Assembly: GCF_049856295.1 (NCBI RefSeq)
Contig: NZ_JBNDMZ010000001.1
Coordinates: 124,001 to 188,000 of the forward strand
Source: JB111 sp049856295
GTDB lineage: Bacteria; Actinomycetota; Actinomycetes; Actinomycetales; Actinomycetaceae
DNA length: 64,000 nt
Direction of reading: 5' to 3'
Part shown: positions 15,562-23,584 of the stretch, in pieces
Layout of the letters: each line of letters opens with the position of its first letter
How positions within the stretch are numbered: the stretch's first letter is position 1
Position numbers and translations under genes: made by a program
Notes under the pieces: generated by a model
Told to the model about the DNA's origin: nothing
The model's database searches: none
What the model saw: only the letters and a program-made list of their open reading frames with translations

Positions 15562-16581
15562 ATGGACGTTCCGACGACGCCGCCCGGTCCGCGCGCCCCG
15601 GTGCCCGTCACCGGGGGGCCCGCCGCCGGGCGTGCGTCCGGGGCGGACCCCTCGTCCGGCGCCGGTCCGTCGTCCGGTGCCACCCCCGACCGCACGGGCA
15701 CGACGACGAACGGCCCCACCACCACCGCCCCCTCCGCCGAGGATGCCGCGCCGGTGCGGACGGGCCCCCGCGCGGGCCGCGAGCTGAGCAGGGCGATCCC
15801 CGTCGGGATCGGCCTCATCACGCTGCTCGCGCTTTCGCTCGTCTTCCGGCCGGAGCCGTTCGTCGCGCTGGTGGCGCTCGTCGCCGTCGTCGGCACGTTC
15901 GAGCTCGCGGCCGCGGCTGCCCAGCGGCACATCGACATCGCCCGGGGCCCCGTCGCGGCGAGCGGTGTCGTCATGGTGGCCGCCACGTGGTTCGCGGGCG
16001 AGCGCGGGTTGCTCGCCGCCTACGCCGGCGCGGTCGCACTCGTCGTCACCGTCGCCGTCCTCGCGCGCCGCGGCACGAACGGCGTCCGGGACGCCGCGGC
16101 CGACGTCTTCGTCCTCACCTACGTCCCTTTCCTCGTCTCGTTCGCCGTCCTCCTCGTGCGGATGGACGACGGCGTCCTGCTCGTCCTCACCGTGGCGCTG
16201 CTCGCGGCGGCCAACGACACGGGCGGCTACGTGGCCGGGATCCTGTTCGGCAAGCACCCGGTCGCGCCCACGATCTCGCCGAAGAAGTCGTGGGAGGGCG
16301 TCGTCGGCTCGGTCCTCGCGTGCGCGCTCGTCTCCTACCTGCTCGTCACCGTGCTCCTCGGGGAAGAGCTGTGGCTGGCCCTCGGCCTCGGGCTCGTCGC
16401 GGTCGGCACCGCCACGATCGGAGACCTGGCGGAGTCCCTCCTCAAGCGCGACCTCGGCGTCAAGGACATGTCGAACCTCCTGCCCGGGCACGGGGGCCTG
16501 CTCGACCGCATCGACTCGATCATCCTCACGCTCCCCCTCGTCTACCTCACACTCGGCCCGCTCGCCCGGGCCGCGGGCTGA
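15562..16581 (+). CDS. cdsA: Phosphatidate cytidylyltransferase
   Basis: CdsA makes CDP-diacylglycerol for phospholipid synthesis in the membrane. After a Pro/Gly/Thr-rich cytoplasmic extension (residues 1-72) there are about eight hydrophobic segments. Family motifs are NDTGGYVAGILFGKHPVAP, ISPKKSWEGVVGSV and the C-terminal signature LLKRDLGVKDMSNLLPGHGG then LLDRIDSIILTLP, with its conserved Asp residues. Length is 339. Part of the pyrH-frr-cdsA-rlmN run. Confidence 0.95.
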   Translation: MDVPTTPPGPRAPVPVTGGPAAGRASGADPSSGAGPSSGATPDRTGTTTNGPTTTAPSAEDAAPVRTGPRAGRELSRAIPVGIGLITLLALSLVFRPEPFVALVALVAVVGTFELAAAAAQRHIDIARGPVAASGVVMVAATWFAGERGLLAAYAGAVALVVTVAVLARRGTNGVRDAAADVFVLTYVPFLVSFAVLLVRMDDGVLLVLTVALLAAANDTGGYVAGILFGKHPVAPTISPKKSWEGVVGSVLACALVSYLLVTVLLGEELWLALGLGLVAVGTATIGDLAESLLKRDLGVKDMSNLLPGHGGLLDRIDSIILTLPLVYLTLGPLARAAG

Positions 16582-16615
16582 CCTGCGGGCCGGTCGGTGA
16601 GACACTGAGCCCGCC

Positions 16616-17947
16616 ATGACCTCCGAGAACTCGCCCCGCACGCCCGCCCCGCGCGCCGCATCGACCGGCGCCGCGTCCGACGGCGCGCGCTCGACCGCGC
16701 CCACGCGGACGACGTCCACCGCCACCGCGACGGCCACCGCCGATCCTGCGCGCGCCACAGCCGCACCCGCCGCCGGCCGCCAGGTCCGGCCGGCCCTCGA
16801 GGGCGCGGCCCCCGGTGAGCGCCTCCAGCTGACCTTCACGGCGAAGCGTCGCGGGAAGCCGCCGCGGCACCTCGCGGACCTCGCGGTCGACGAGCGGGCC
16901 GGCGTCGCCAAGGAGCTCGGTCTGCCGGGGTTCCGGGTCGACCAGCTCTCGCGGCACTACTTCGGGCACCTGACCAACGACCCGGCCGACATGACGGACC
17001 TGCCGGTCGCGACCCGTGACTCTCTCGCGGAGACCCTCCTCCCGCCACTGGTGAGCCGCGTGCGGGACATGCAGGCCGACGGCGGCGCCACCGTGAAGTC
17101 GCTGTGGAAGCTCTACGACGGCGCGATGGTCGAGTCCGTCCTCATGCGCTACACGTCGCGCACCACGCTGTGCGTGTCCTCGCAGGCAGGCTGCGGGATG
17201 GCCTGCCCGTTCTGCGCCACCGGCCAGCAGGGGCTGACCCGCAACCTGTCGACCGCCGAGATCGTCGAGCAGGTCCGCCTGGCCGCGGCCGCCTGCAGGG
17301 ACGGCGAGCTCTCCGGCGGGCCGACCCGCCTGAGCAACGTCGTCTTCATGGGCATGGGCGAGCCGATGGCCAACTACAAGGCGGTCATCGGCGCCGTGCG
17401 CCGCATGGTCGACCCGGCCCCCGCCGGCCTGGGGATGTCGGCCCGCAACATCACGGTCTCGACCGTTGGCCTCGTCCCCGCGATCGACAAGCTCGCGGCG
17501 ACCGGCATCCCGGTCACGCTCGCGGTCTCCCTGCACGCGCCGGACGACGAGCTGCGCGACGAGCTCATCCCCATCAACTCGCGCTGGAAGGTCGGCGAGC
17601 TCCTCGACGCCGCCCGCCGCTACTTCGAGGCCACGGGCCGCCGCGTGTCCATCGAGTACGCGCTCATCAAGGACATGAACGACCACGCCTGGCGCGGCCG
17701 GCTCCTCGCCGAGGAGCTCAACAAGCGGGGCAAGGGCTGGGTGCACGTCAACCCCATCCCGCTCAACCCCACCCCGGGATCGATCTGGACGGCGTCCGAG
17801 CGGGACGTCGAGGCCGCGTTCGTCGCCGAGCTGCGCGACGCCGGGATCCCCACGACGGTGCGCGACACGCGCGGATCGGACATCGACGGCGCCTGCGGCC
17901 AGCTCGCGGCCGAGGTCATCGACCAGCCCACGAAGGGACGGCAGTGA
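16616..17947 (+). CDS. rlmN: 23S rRNA/tRNA m2A methyltransferase RlmN
   Basis: A radical-SAM enzyme that methylates C2 of A2503 in 23S rRNA and A37 of some tRNAs. The 4Fe-4S motif CGMACPFC gives Cys193, Cys197 and Cys200. Other marks are RNLSTAEIVEQVRLAA, NVVFMGMGEPMANY, ISTVGLVPAIDKLA-like text, LAVSLHAPDDELRDELIPIN and the C-terminal methyl-carrier Cys in GSDIDGACGQLAAE. The first 60 residues are Ala/Thr-rich and dispensable-looking, making the protein 443 long. The stop overlaps the next ATG by one base. Confidence 0.96.
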   Translation: MTSENSPRTPAPRAASTGAASDGARSTAPTRTTSTATATATADPARATAAPAAGRQVRPALEGAAPGERLQLTFTAKRRGKPPRHLADLAVDERAGVAKELGLPGFRVDQLSRHYFGHLTNDPADMTDLPVATRDSLAETLLPPLVSRVRDMQADGGATVKSLWKLYDGAMVESVLMRYTSRTTLCVSSQAGCGMACPFCATGQQGLTRNLSTAEIVEQVRLAAAACRDGELSGGPTRLSNVVFMGMGEPMANYKAVIGAVRRMVDPAPAGLGMSARNITVSTVGLVPAIDKLAATGIPVTLAVSLHAPDDELRDELIPINSRWKVGELLDAARRYFEATGRRVSIEYALIKDMNDHAWRGRLLAEELNKRGKGWVHVNPIPLNPTPGSIWTASERDVEAAFVAELRDAGIPTTVRDTRGSDIDGACGQLAAEVIDQPTKGRQ

Positions 17948-18474
17948 TGAGGGGTTTCGCGAGGGTCGGGCGCCGCGAGGACGGCTATGACACCGACCAG
18001 GTGGACGAGTTCTTCACCCGCGCCCGGGACGTCGACGGCGGCATCGACGAGACCGCGGTGCGGCAGGCCGCGTTCGACCTCGTGCCCGGCGGCTACGACC
18101 CCGAGCAGGTCGACCTCGCGCTCGACCGCCTCGAGGAGAGCCACACGCGCCGCCGCCGGCAGCGCACGGTCGCCGAGGGCGGCGACGACGGGTGGCGCAC
18201 CCACGTCGAGGGCCTCGCCGGGACGCTCCGGCCGCGCCTCGAGCGCCCCGAGCGGGAGCGGTTCGTCCGCCCCGGCTCCACCGGCTACTCCGCGAGCGCG
18301 GTCGACGCCTTCCTCGCCCGCGTCGAGGAGTACCTCCGGGTGGGCGACGGCCTGACGGCCGAGGACGTCCGCGCCGTGACCTTCCCGCCCGCGCAGGGGC
18401 GCAAGGCCTACGACGAGTCCGTCGTCGACGTGTACCTCGACCGCGTGGTCGAGGTCGTCCTCGCCCGCGCATGA
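17947..18474 (+). CDS. DivIVA-domain-like repeat protein
   Basis: A 175-residue soluble protein made of four copies of a short motif resembling the DivI1A/DivIVA N-terminal element: GYDTDQVDEFFTRA, GYDPEQVDLALDRLEE, GYSASAVDAFLARVEEYL and AYDESVVDVYLDRVVEVV. In DivIVA this element inserts into curved membrane. Here it occurs repeatedly without a long coiled coil. Function is unknown. It is coupled on both sides, overlapping rlmN by one base and dxr by four, so it belongs to the cdsA-rlmN-dxr-rseP operon. Confidence 0.82.
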   Translation: MRGFARVGRREDGYDTDQVDEFFTRARDVDGGIDETAVRQAAFDLVPGGYDPEQVDLALDRLEESHTRRRRQRTVAEGGDDGWRTHVEGLAGTLRPRLERPERERFVRPGSTGYSASAVDAFLARVEEYLRVGDGLTAEDVRAVTFPPAQGRKAYDESVVDVYLDRVVEVVLARA

Positions 18475-19829
18475 CCACCGAGGTCGTCCTCCTGGGCTCG
18501 ACCGGCTCGATCGGCACGCAGGCCCTCGACGTCGTCGGGCGGGCGAACGCCGACGAGCCCGGCCGCTTCGTCGTCCGCGCGCTCGCCGCGTCGGGCTCGA
18601 GGCCCGAGCTCCTCGCCGAGCAGGTCGCCGCGCACCGCCCAGGCGTCGTCGGCGTCGCGGACGAGACCAACCTCGCGGACGTGCGTGAGGCCCTCGCCTC
18701 CGCGCTCGGCGCGGGCGCAGCGCTGCCCGAGATCGTCGCCGGCACGGACGCCTCGACCGAGCTCGCGGGCATGCTCGGCGGTCCCGGTCGCACGGCCGAC
18801 GACGACGAACCGCAGTCTCGACGGCGACGAACCGCAGTCTCGACGGCGACGAACCGCAATCTCGACGAATCGCCGGAGCAGTCCGGCCCTGGTGACGCGT
18901 ACTGGGAGCCTCCCTCCGCCGTCGTGCTCAACGGCATCACCGGCTCGGTCGGTCTGCGCCCCACGCTCGCCGCCCTCGCCTCGGGCGCGACCCTGGCGCT
19001 CGCCAACAAGGAGTCCCTCGTCGCCGGCGGCGCGCTGGTCGCGCAGGCGCTCACGCGGCCCGGCCAGATCATCCCCGTCGACTCCGAGCACTCGGCGATG
19101 GCGCAGGCGCTCGGGGGAGTGCGCCACGAGAAGGGCCTGACCTCGCCGGTCGTCACCGGAGTGAGCGACGTGCGCCGGCTCGTCCTCACCGCGTCCGGCG
19201 GCCCGTTCCGCGGGCGCACGCGCGACCAGCTCGCCGACGTCACGGTCGAGCAGGCACTCGCGCACCCGACCTGGGCGATGGGCCCGGTCGTCACCATCAA
19301 CTCCTCGACCCTGATGAACAAGGCGCTCGAGCTCGCCGAGGCGTCGCTCCTGTTCGACGTGGCGCCCGACGACATCACGGTCGTCGTCCACCCGCAGTCG
19401 ATCGTCCACTCGATGATCGAGAGCGTCGACGGCTCCACGCTCGCCCAGGCCTCCCCGCCCGACATGCGCCTGCCGATCGCGCTCGGCCTGTCCTGGCCGC
19501 GCCGCCTGCCGGGCGTCGCGACGCCGTGCGCGTGGGACGCCGCGACCTCGTGGACGTTCGAGCCCCTCGACGACGCGACGTTCCCCGCCGTCTCCCTCGT
19601 CCGGTCCGCCCTCACCGCCTCGGCCACGCACCCCGCGGTCGTCAACGCCGCCAACGAGGAGGCCGTGGCCGGGTTCATCGCCGGGCGGCTGCCCTACCTG
19701 GGGATCCTCGACGTCGTCGAGCGCGTCCTCGCCGAGCACGACGGCGTCGCGCAGCCGGTGCTCGCCGACGTCGAGGCCGCCGAGAGCTCGGCCCGCGCCC
19801 GCGCGCGCGAGCTCGTCGCGGCCGCGTGA
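18471..19829 (+). CDS. dxr: 1-deoxy-D-xylulose 5-phosphate reductoisomerase, with repeat insertion
   Basis: Dxr makes MEP, the committed step of the non-mevalonate isoprenoid pathway. Motifs: VVLLGSTGSIGTQALDVV (NADPH site, residues 5-22), LANKESLVAGG, IPVDSEHSAMAQAL, LTASGGPFRGRT, HPTWAMGPVVTINSSTLMNK and NAANEEAVAGF. At 452 residues it is about 60 longer than usual. Part of the excess is an Arg/Ser/Asp-rich segment, about residues 105-143, encoded by a 22-bp tandem repeat (18804-18869), just before VVLNGITGSVGLRPTL. The insert lies at a loop, so the enzyme may still work. ATG at 18471 overlaps the preceding stop. Confidence 0.95.
   Translation: MTTEVVLLGSTGSIGTQALDVVGRANADEPGRFVVRALAASGSRPELLAEQVAAHRPGVVGVADETNLADVREALASALGAGAALPEIVAGTDASTELAGMLGGPGRTADDDEPQSRRRRTAVSTATNRNLDESPEQSGPGDAYWEPPSAVVLNGITGSVGLRPTLAALASGATLALANKESLVAGGALVAQALTRPGQIIPVDSEHSAMAQALGGVRHEKGLTSPVVTGVSDVRRLVLTASGGPFRGRTRDQLADVTVEQALAHPTWAMGPVVTINSSTLMNKALELAEASLLFDVAPDDITVVVHPQSIVHSMIESVDGSTLAQASPPDMRLPIALGLSWPRRLPGVATPCAWDAATSWTFEPLDDATFPAVSLVRSALTASATHPAVVNAANEEAVAGFIAGRLPYLGILDVVERVLAEHDGVAQPVLADVEAAESSARARARELVAAA
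18804..18869. repeat. 22-bp tandem repeat inside dxr
   Basis: GACGAACCGCAGTCTCGACGGC at 18804-18825 and 18826-18847, and a third copy with A for G at 18848-18869. Core CCGCA(G/A)TCTCGACG matches the dispersed repeat family. Since 22 is not a multiple of three, each copy is read in a different frame, yet the three copies together keep the dxr frame open. Confidence 0.93.
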
Positions 19830-21139
19830 GCTTCCTCCTCGGCGTCCTCGTCCTCGCGGTCGGGCTCGTCGCCTCGATCGGCCTGCACGAGCTCGGGCAC
19901 CTCGTCCCGGCCAAGCGGTTCGGCGTCCTCGTCCCGCGCTACTTCGTCGGCTTCGGCCCCACCCTGTGGTCGACGCGCCGCGGCGAGACCGAGTACGGCC
20001 TCAAGGCGATCCCGCTCGGCGGGTTCGTCACGCTCGCCGGCATGTTCGCCCCCGCCCGCCCCGGGCGCCGCACGCACCGCAAGGACGGCCGGCCCACGCT
20101 CGCGCAGGAGGCCCGCGAGATCTCCGCCGAGGAGGTCCCCGAGGGCCAGGAGCACCGCGCGTTCCACCGACTGCCGGTCGGGAAGAAGATCGTCGTCATG
20201 ATGGGCGGCCCGCTCGTCAACCTCGTCCTGTCGGTCATCCTCCTCGCGATCGTCGTGTGCGGGATCGGGATCTCCGCGCCCACCACCACCCTCGACTCGG
20301 TCCAGGAGTGCGTCGCCACGTCGGCGGGCACGGGGGATGGCGGCACGGACGAGAGCCCGACGACGCCCGCCCCGGGCGATGCCGACTGCCTCGCGGGACC
20401 GGGCGCCGCGGCCGGCCTGCAGCCCGGCGACGAGATCGTCAGCTGGGGCGGCGTGGAAGTCGAGGAGTGGACCGAGGTGCAGGAGACGATCGCGAGCGGC
20501 GGGGCCGTCCCCACCGACGTCGTCGTCGAGCGCGACGGCGCCGAGGTCGCGCTCACGGTGACGCCCGAGGTCGTCGAGCGCCCCGTCGAGGGCGGCGGGA
20601 CCGCGCCCACGCCGTACGTCGGCATCGGGCCGGCGTTCGCGCAGGACCGGCTCTCCGTCACCGAGGTTCCCGGGATGGCGTGGGAGCAGCTGACGGGCAC
20701 CGCGGAGATCATCGTGCGGCTCCCGGTCGCCCTCGTCGACGTCGCCAAGGCCACCTTCGGCCTCCAGGAGCGGGACCCCGGCGTCGTCGGGCTCGTGGGC
20801 GTGGGTCGGTTCGCCGGCGAGATCGCCTCGGTCGAGGCGCCGGAGTACACGGGCGTCCAGCGGTTCGCCGACCTGCTCTCGCTGCTCGGCGCGCTCAACA
20901 TGACCCTCTTCGTCTTCAACCTCGTCCCGCTGCTGCCGCTCGACGGCGGGCACGTGGCCGGCGCCCTGTGGGAGGGGCTGCGGCGGTTCGTCGCGCGGCT
21001 GCGCGGCCGCCCCGACCCGGGCCCGGCGGACACCGCCAGGCTGCTCCCGCTCACCTACGTGGTCGTCGCCCTCATGATCGGCATGACGGTGCTGCTCGTC
21101 GTCGCGGACATCGTCGTGCCGGTCTCGCTCACGGGTTAG
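19826..21139 (+). CDS. rseP: Site-2 intramembrane metalloprotease (RseP/Rip1 family)
   Basis: An M50 zinc protease that cuts transmembrane anti-sigma factors. The zinc site HELGH lies in the first membrane helix (SIGLHELGHLVPAKRFGVLV, about residues 11-30), and the third ligand is in LVPLLPLDGGHVAGAL. A PDZ domain lies between (AAGLQPGDEIVSWGGVEVE). The extracytoplasmic part carries two Cys near residues 166 and 193 that could pair. Length 437. GTG at 19826 overlaps the dxr stop. It ends convergent with the ArsR gene, overlapping it by 11 bases. Gene order dxr-rseP-ispG is typical of actinobacteria. Confidence 0.94.
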   Translation: MSFLLGVLVLAVGLVASIGLHELGHLVPAKRFGVLVPRYFVGFGPTLWSTRRGETEYGLKAIPLGGFVTLAGMFAPARPGRRTHRKDGRPTLAQEAREISAEEVPEGQEHRAFHRLPVGKKIVVMMGGPLVNLVLSVILLAIVVCGIGISAPTTTLDSVQECVATSAGTGDGGTDESPTTPAPGDADCLAGPGAAAGLQPGDEIVSWGGVEVEEWTEVQETIASGGAVPTDVVVERDGAEVALTVTPEVVERPVEGGGTAPTPYVGIGPAFAQDRLSVTEVPGMAWEQLTGTAEIIVRLPVALVDVAKATFGLQERDPGVVGLVGVGRFAGEIASVEAPEYTGVQRFADLLSLLGALNMTLFVFNLVPLLPLDGGHVAGALWEGLRRFVARLRGRPDPGPADTARLLPLTYVVVALMIGMTVLLVVADIVVPVSLTG

Positions 21140-21755
21140 CGGCCTCCCCGAGGACCGGCGCCGCCTCGCCGTCCGGCAGCGTGTCGGCACCCGGCGTCGC
21201 CCCGTCGTCCGGCAGCGTGTCGGCACCCTGCGCCGCCCCGCCGTCGGGCAGCGTGTCGGCACCCCGCGCCACCCCGCCGTCGGGTTCGGTCCCGCCACCG
21301 GGCAGTGCCTCGGCGCCGTCCGCCGCCCGAGCCTCGGCCAGCGCCGCGAGCCGGTCGAGCCGCTCGTCCCAGCCGCGGCCGATGCTCTCGAGCGCGGTCG
21401 CGAGCTGCGTGAGCCGAGCGCCGAGCGCCCGGTAGCGCAGGTGCCGCCCCTCGCGCGCGGCCTCGACGAGCCCGAACTGCGCGAGCGTCTCGAGGTGGTG
21501 GGCGATCGCCTGCCTGCTCACCGGCAGCGTGCGGGCCAGCTCCGAGGCCGACGACGGCGCACGTCCGACCGCGCGGAGGACCTCCCACCGCGTCTCGTCC
21601 GCCAGCGCAGCGAACAGGGGAGCGGGCGAGTCGGGGTCGCCGGGGGATCGGGGGCCGCCGGGGGAGTCCGCGGTCACCGCCGGCCCGCCGGACGCGGCGC
21701 TCGCCGATTGCCCCGAGGCTCCGCCCGGTGTCTGGCGCGTTGCGCCGGCCGTCAC
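21129..21755 (-). CDS. ArsR-family transcriptional regulator
   Basis: A winged-helix repressor of 208 residues. The DNA-binding core is LFAALADETRWEVLRAVGRA, ASELARTLPVSRQAIAHHLETL and GLVEAAREGRHLRYRALG (about residues 37-105). It has no metal-binding CxC motif, so it resembles the SmtB/ArsR subclass paired with SRPBCC proteins. The C-terminal 60 residues are tandem copies of a 12-residue unit (GADTLPDGGAAQ type, 36 bp). GTG at 21755 overlaps the upstream SRPBCC stop by four bases. It probably represses its own SRPBCC-arsR operon. Confidence 0.88.
   Translation of the reverse strand: MTAGATRQTPGGASGQSASAASGGPAVTADSPGGPRSPGDPDSPAPLFAALADETRWEVLRAVGRAPSSASELARTLPVSRQAIAHHLETLAQFGLVEAAREGRHLRYRALGARLTQLATALESIGRGWDERLDRLAALAEARAADGAEALPGGGTEPDGGVARGADTLPDGGAAQGADTLPDDGATPGADTLPDGEAAPVLGEAANP
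21170..21290. repeat. 36-bp in-frame tandem repeat in arsR 3' end
   Basis: The marker GTGTCGGCAC recurs exactly every 36 bases at 21181, 21217 and 21253. It encodes three copies of a 12-residue unit containing GADTLPD in the ArsR tail. Confidence 0.88.
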
Positions 21756-22231
21756 GCCCGCGCCTCGACGTGGGCGACGAACGAGTCCAGCACCTGGATC
21801 CATCCGCCGACGTTGTCGTCCATCGCCGCTCGGCGCTCGGCGGTCGGCAGGTGCCGGAACCCGGACTCGAGCACGGTGACGAGGGTGCGGCCCTGTCCGT
21901 CGTCGTCGAGGGTGAACTGCACGAGGGAGGCGGTCTCGCCGGGCTCCTCCTCGCCGAGCTGGCCCCAGACGAGGTCGAATCGGGTCGGCACGTCGAACCG
22001 GGCGACCCGGATCGGCATGAGGCCGTGGTCGCGCCACTCGAGCGTCCCGGTGGCGCCCTCGCGCATCCCGCCGGGCACGTCGGCGGGCATGCCCCACCAC
22101 TGCCCGATCGCCTCGGGGTCCGTGAGGGCCTCCCAGGTCTCCTGCTTCGGGGCGCGCACGAGCACGGTGCGGGTGATGGTGCCGGCGTCGAGGTCGGCGA
22201 CGGGCGTGGTGTCGAGCGGCGTGCGGTCCAT
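21752..22231 (-). CDS. SRPBCC (AHSA1/START-like) domain protein
   Basis: A 159-residue single-domain protein of the AHSA1 type: TITRTVLVRAPKQETWEALT at the start, then PEAIGQWWGMPADVPGG, FDVPTRFDLVWGQ and LDDDGQGRTLVTVLESGF, ending in the long helix MDDNVGGWIQVLDSFVAHVE. Such domains bind small hydrophobic ligands and are often encoded with an ArsR regulator, as here. ATG at 22231 has AGGAG eight bases upstream on the minus strand. Ligand unknown. Confidence 0.88.
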   Translation of the reverse strand: MDRTPLDTTPVADLDAGTITRTVLVRAPKQETWEALTDPEAIGQWWGMPADVPGGMREGATGTLEWRDHGLMPIRVARFDVPTRFDLVWGQLGEEEPGETASLVQFTLDDDGQGRTLVTVLESGFRHLPTAERRAAMDDNVGGWIQVLDSFVAHVEARA

Positions 22232-22261
22232 GGCGGGCTCCTCGAGTCGACGGACACGTTG

Positions 22262-22290
22262 TGCAAGTAGCTGGTTGCAGGTCGAGCATA
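22262..22290 (-). promoter_or_regulatory. Candidate promoter and ArsR operator for the SRPBCC-arsR operon
   Basis: TATGCT (22285-22290, minus strand) is a -10 candidate. Just downstream, TGCAA-N8-TTGCA (22262-22266 and 22275-22279) is an inverted repeat across the expected transcription start, where a repressor would act. The dyad is short, so support is modest. Confidence 0.4.
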
Positions 22291-22399
22291 GAGCCCGCGG
22301 CCGCCAGGTGCAGGCGGTCGTTTGCATGTGCCGTTCGTCGTCGTGCGCCGTGGATCGTGTCGCCGGTCTCGCACGCGGGACGTGTCTGGACGGCGGTGC

Positions 22400-22405
22400 G
22401 ATACT
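22400..22405 (+). promoter_or_regulatory. Extended -10 box of ispG (leaderless arrangement)
   Basis: TGC-GATACT (TG at 22397-22398, box 22400-22405) ends six bases before the GTG start at 22412. This predicts a leaderless mRNA. Confidence 0.5.
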
Positions 22406-22411
22406 GGGCGG

Positions 22412-23578
22412 GTGAGCGTCCCCATCAATCTCGGCATCCCGACCGTCAAGCAGCCGCCGCCCGTGCTGGCGCCGCGGCGCAAGACCCGCCGCATCATGGT
22501 GGGCGACGTCCCTGTCGGCGACGGGGCCCCGGTCTCGGTCCAGTCGATGACGACGACGAAGACCCACGACATCGGCGCCACGCTCCAGCAGATCGCCGAG
22601 CTCGTGGCCACCGGCTGCGACATCGTGCGGGTCGCGTGCCCCACGGACAAGGACGCCGAGGCCCTCAAGGTCATCGCGGCGAAGTCGACGATCCCGGTCA
22701 TCGCGGACATCCACTTCCAGCCGAAGTACGTCTACGCGGCGATCGAGGCCGGCTGCGGCGCCGTGCGCGTCAACCCCGGCAACATCCGCAAGTTCGACGA
22801 CCAGGTCAAGGAGATCGCCCAGGCGGCCAAGGACCACGGCACGTCGATCCGGATCGGCGTCAACGCCGGCTCACTCGACCCGCGCCTGCTGAAGAAGTAC
22901 GGCTCGGCCACGCCGGAGGCCCTCGCCGAGTCGGCGATCTGGGAGGCGTCGCTGTTCGAGGAGCACGACTTCCACGACTTCAAGATCTCGGTCAAGCACA
23001 ACGACCCGGTCGTCATGGTCCGCGCCTACGAGCTGCTCTCCGAGGCCGGCGACTGGCCGCTGCACCTCGGCGTCACCGAGGCCGGCCCCGCCTTCCAGGG
23101 CACGATCAAGTCGTCCGTGGCGTTCGGCGCGCTGCTCTCGCAGGGCATCGGCGACACGATCCGCGTCTCGCTGTCCGCCCCGCCGGCCGAGGAGGTCAAG
23201 GTCGGCAACCAGATCCTCGAGTCGCTCAACCTGCGGCCGCGGACGCTGGAGATCGTCTCGTGCCCGTCGTGCGGGCGCGCGCAGGTCGACGTCTACACCC
23301 TGGCCGAGGAGGTCACCGAGGGGCTCAAGGACCTCACCGTCCCGCTCCGGGTGGCCGTCATGGGCTGCGTCGTCAACGGCCCGGGCGAGGCACGCGAGGC
23401 CGACCTCGGGGTGGCGTCCGGCAACGGCAAGGGCCAGATCTTCGTCAAGGGCGAGGTCATCCGGACCGTGCCGGAGGACCAGATCGTCGACACCCTCATC
23501 CAGGAGGCGAACCGCATCGCGGCCGAGATGGGGCTCGAGGACGAGGCCGGTGCGGCACCGGCCGTCACCGTCCACTGA
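22412..23578 (+). CDS. ispG: 4-hydroxy-3-methylbut-2-enyl diphosphate synthase (IspG/GcpE)
   Basis: IspG converts MEcPP to HMBPP, a 4Fe-4S step of the MEP pathway begun by Dxr. The TIM-barrel part shows APVSVQSMTTTKTHDIGATL, IPVIADIHFQPKYVYAAIEA and VRVNPGNIRKFDD. Cluster ligands are Cys in VSCPSCGRAQVDVY and GCVVNGPGEAREAD. At 388 residues it is the normal short bacterial form. GTG at 22412 is chosen because it matches the family start and sits after a -10 box; a longer in-frame start at 22322 has no support. Confidence 0.96.
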   Translation: MSVPINLGIPTVKQPPPVLAPRRKTRRIMVGDVPVGDGAPVSVQSMTTTKTHDIGATLQQIAELVATGCDIVRVACPTDKDAEALKVIAAKSTIPVIADIHFQPKYVYAAIEAGCGAVRVNPGNIRKFDDQVKEIAQAAKDHGTSIRIGVNAGSLDPRLLKKYGSATPEALAESAIWEASLFEEHDFHDFKISVKHNDPVVMVRAYELLSEAGDWPLHLGVTEAGPAFQGTIKSSVAFGALLSQGIGDTIRVSLSAPPAEEVKVGNQILESLNLRPRTLEIVSCPSCGRAQVDVYTLAEEVTEGLKDLTVPLRVAVMGCVVNGPGEAREADLGVASGNGKGQIFVKGEVIRTVPEDQIVDTLIQEANRIAAEMGLEDEAGAAPAVTVH

Positions 23579-23584
23579 CCGCGG

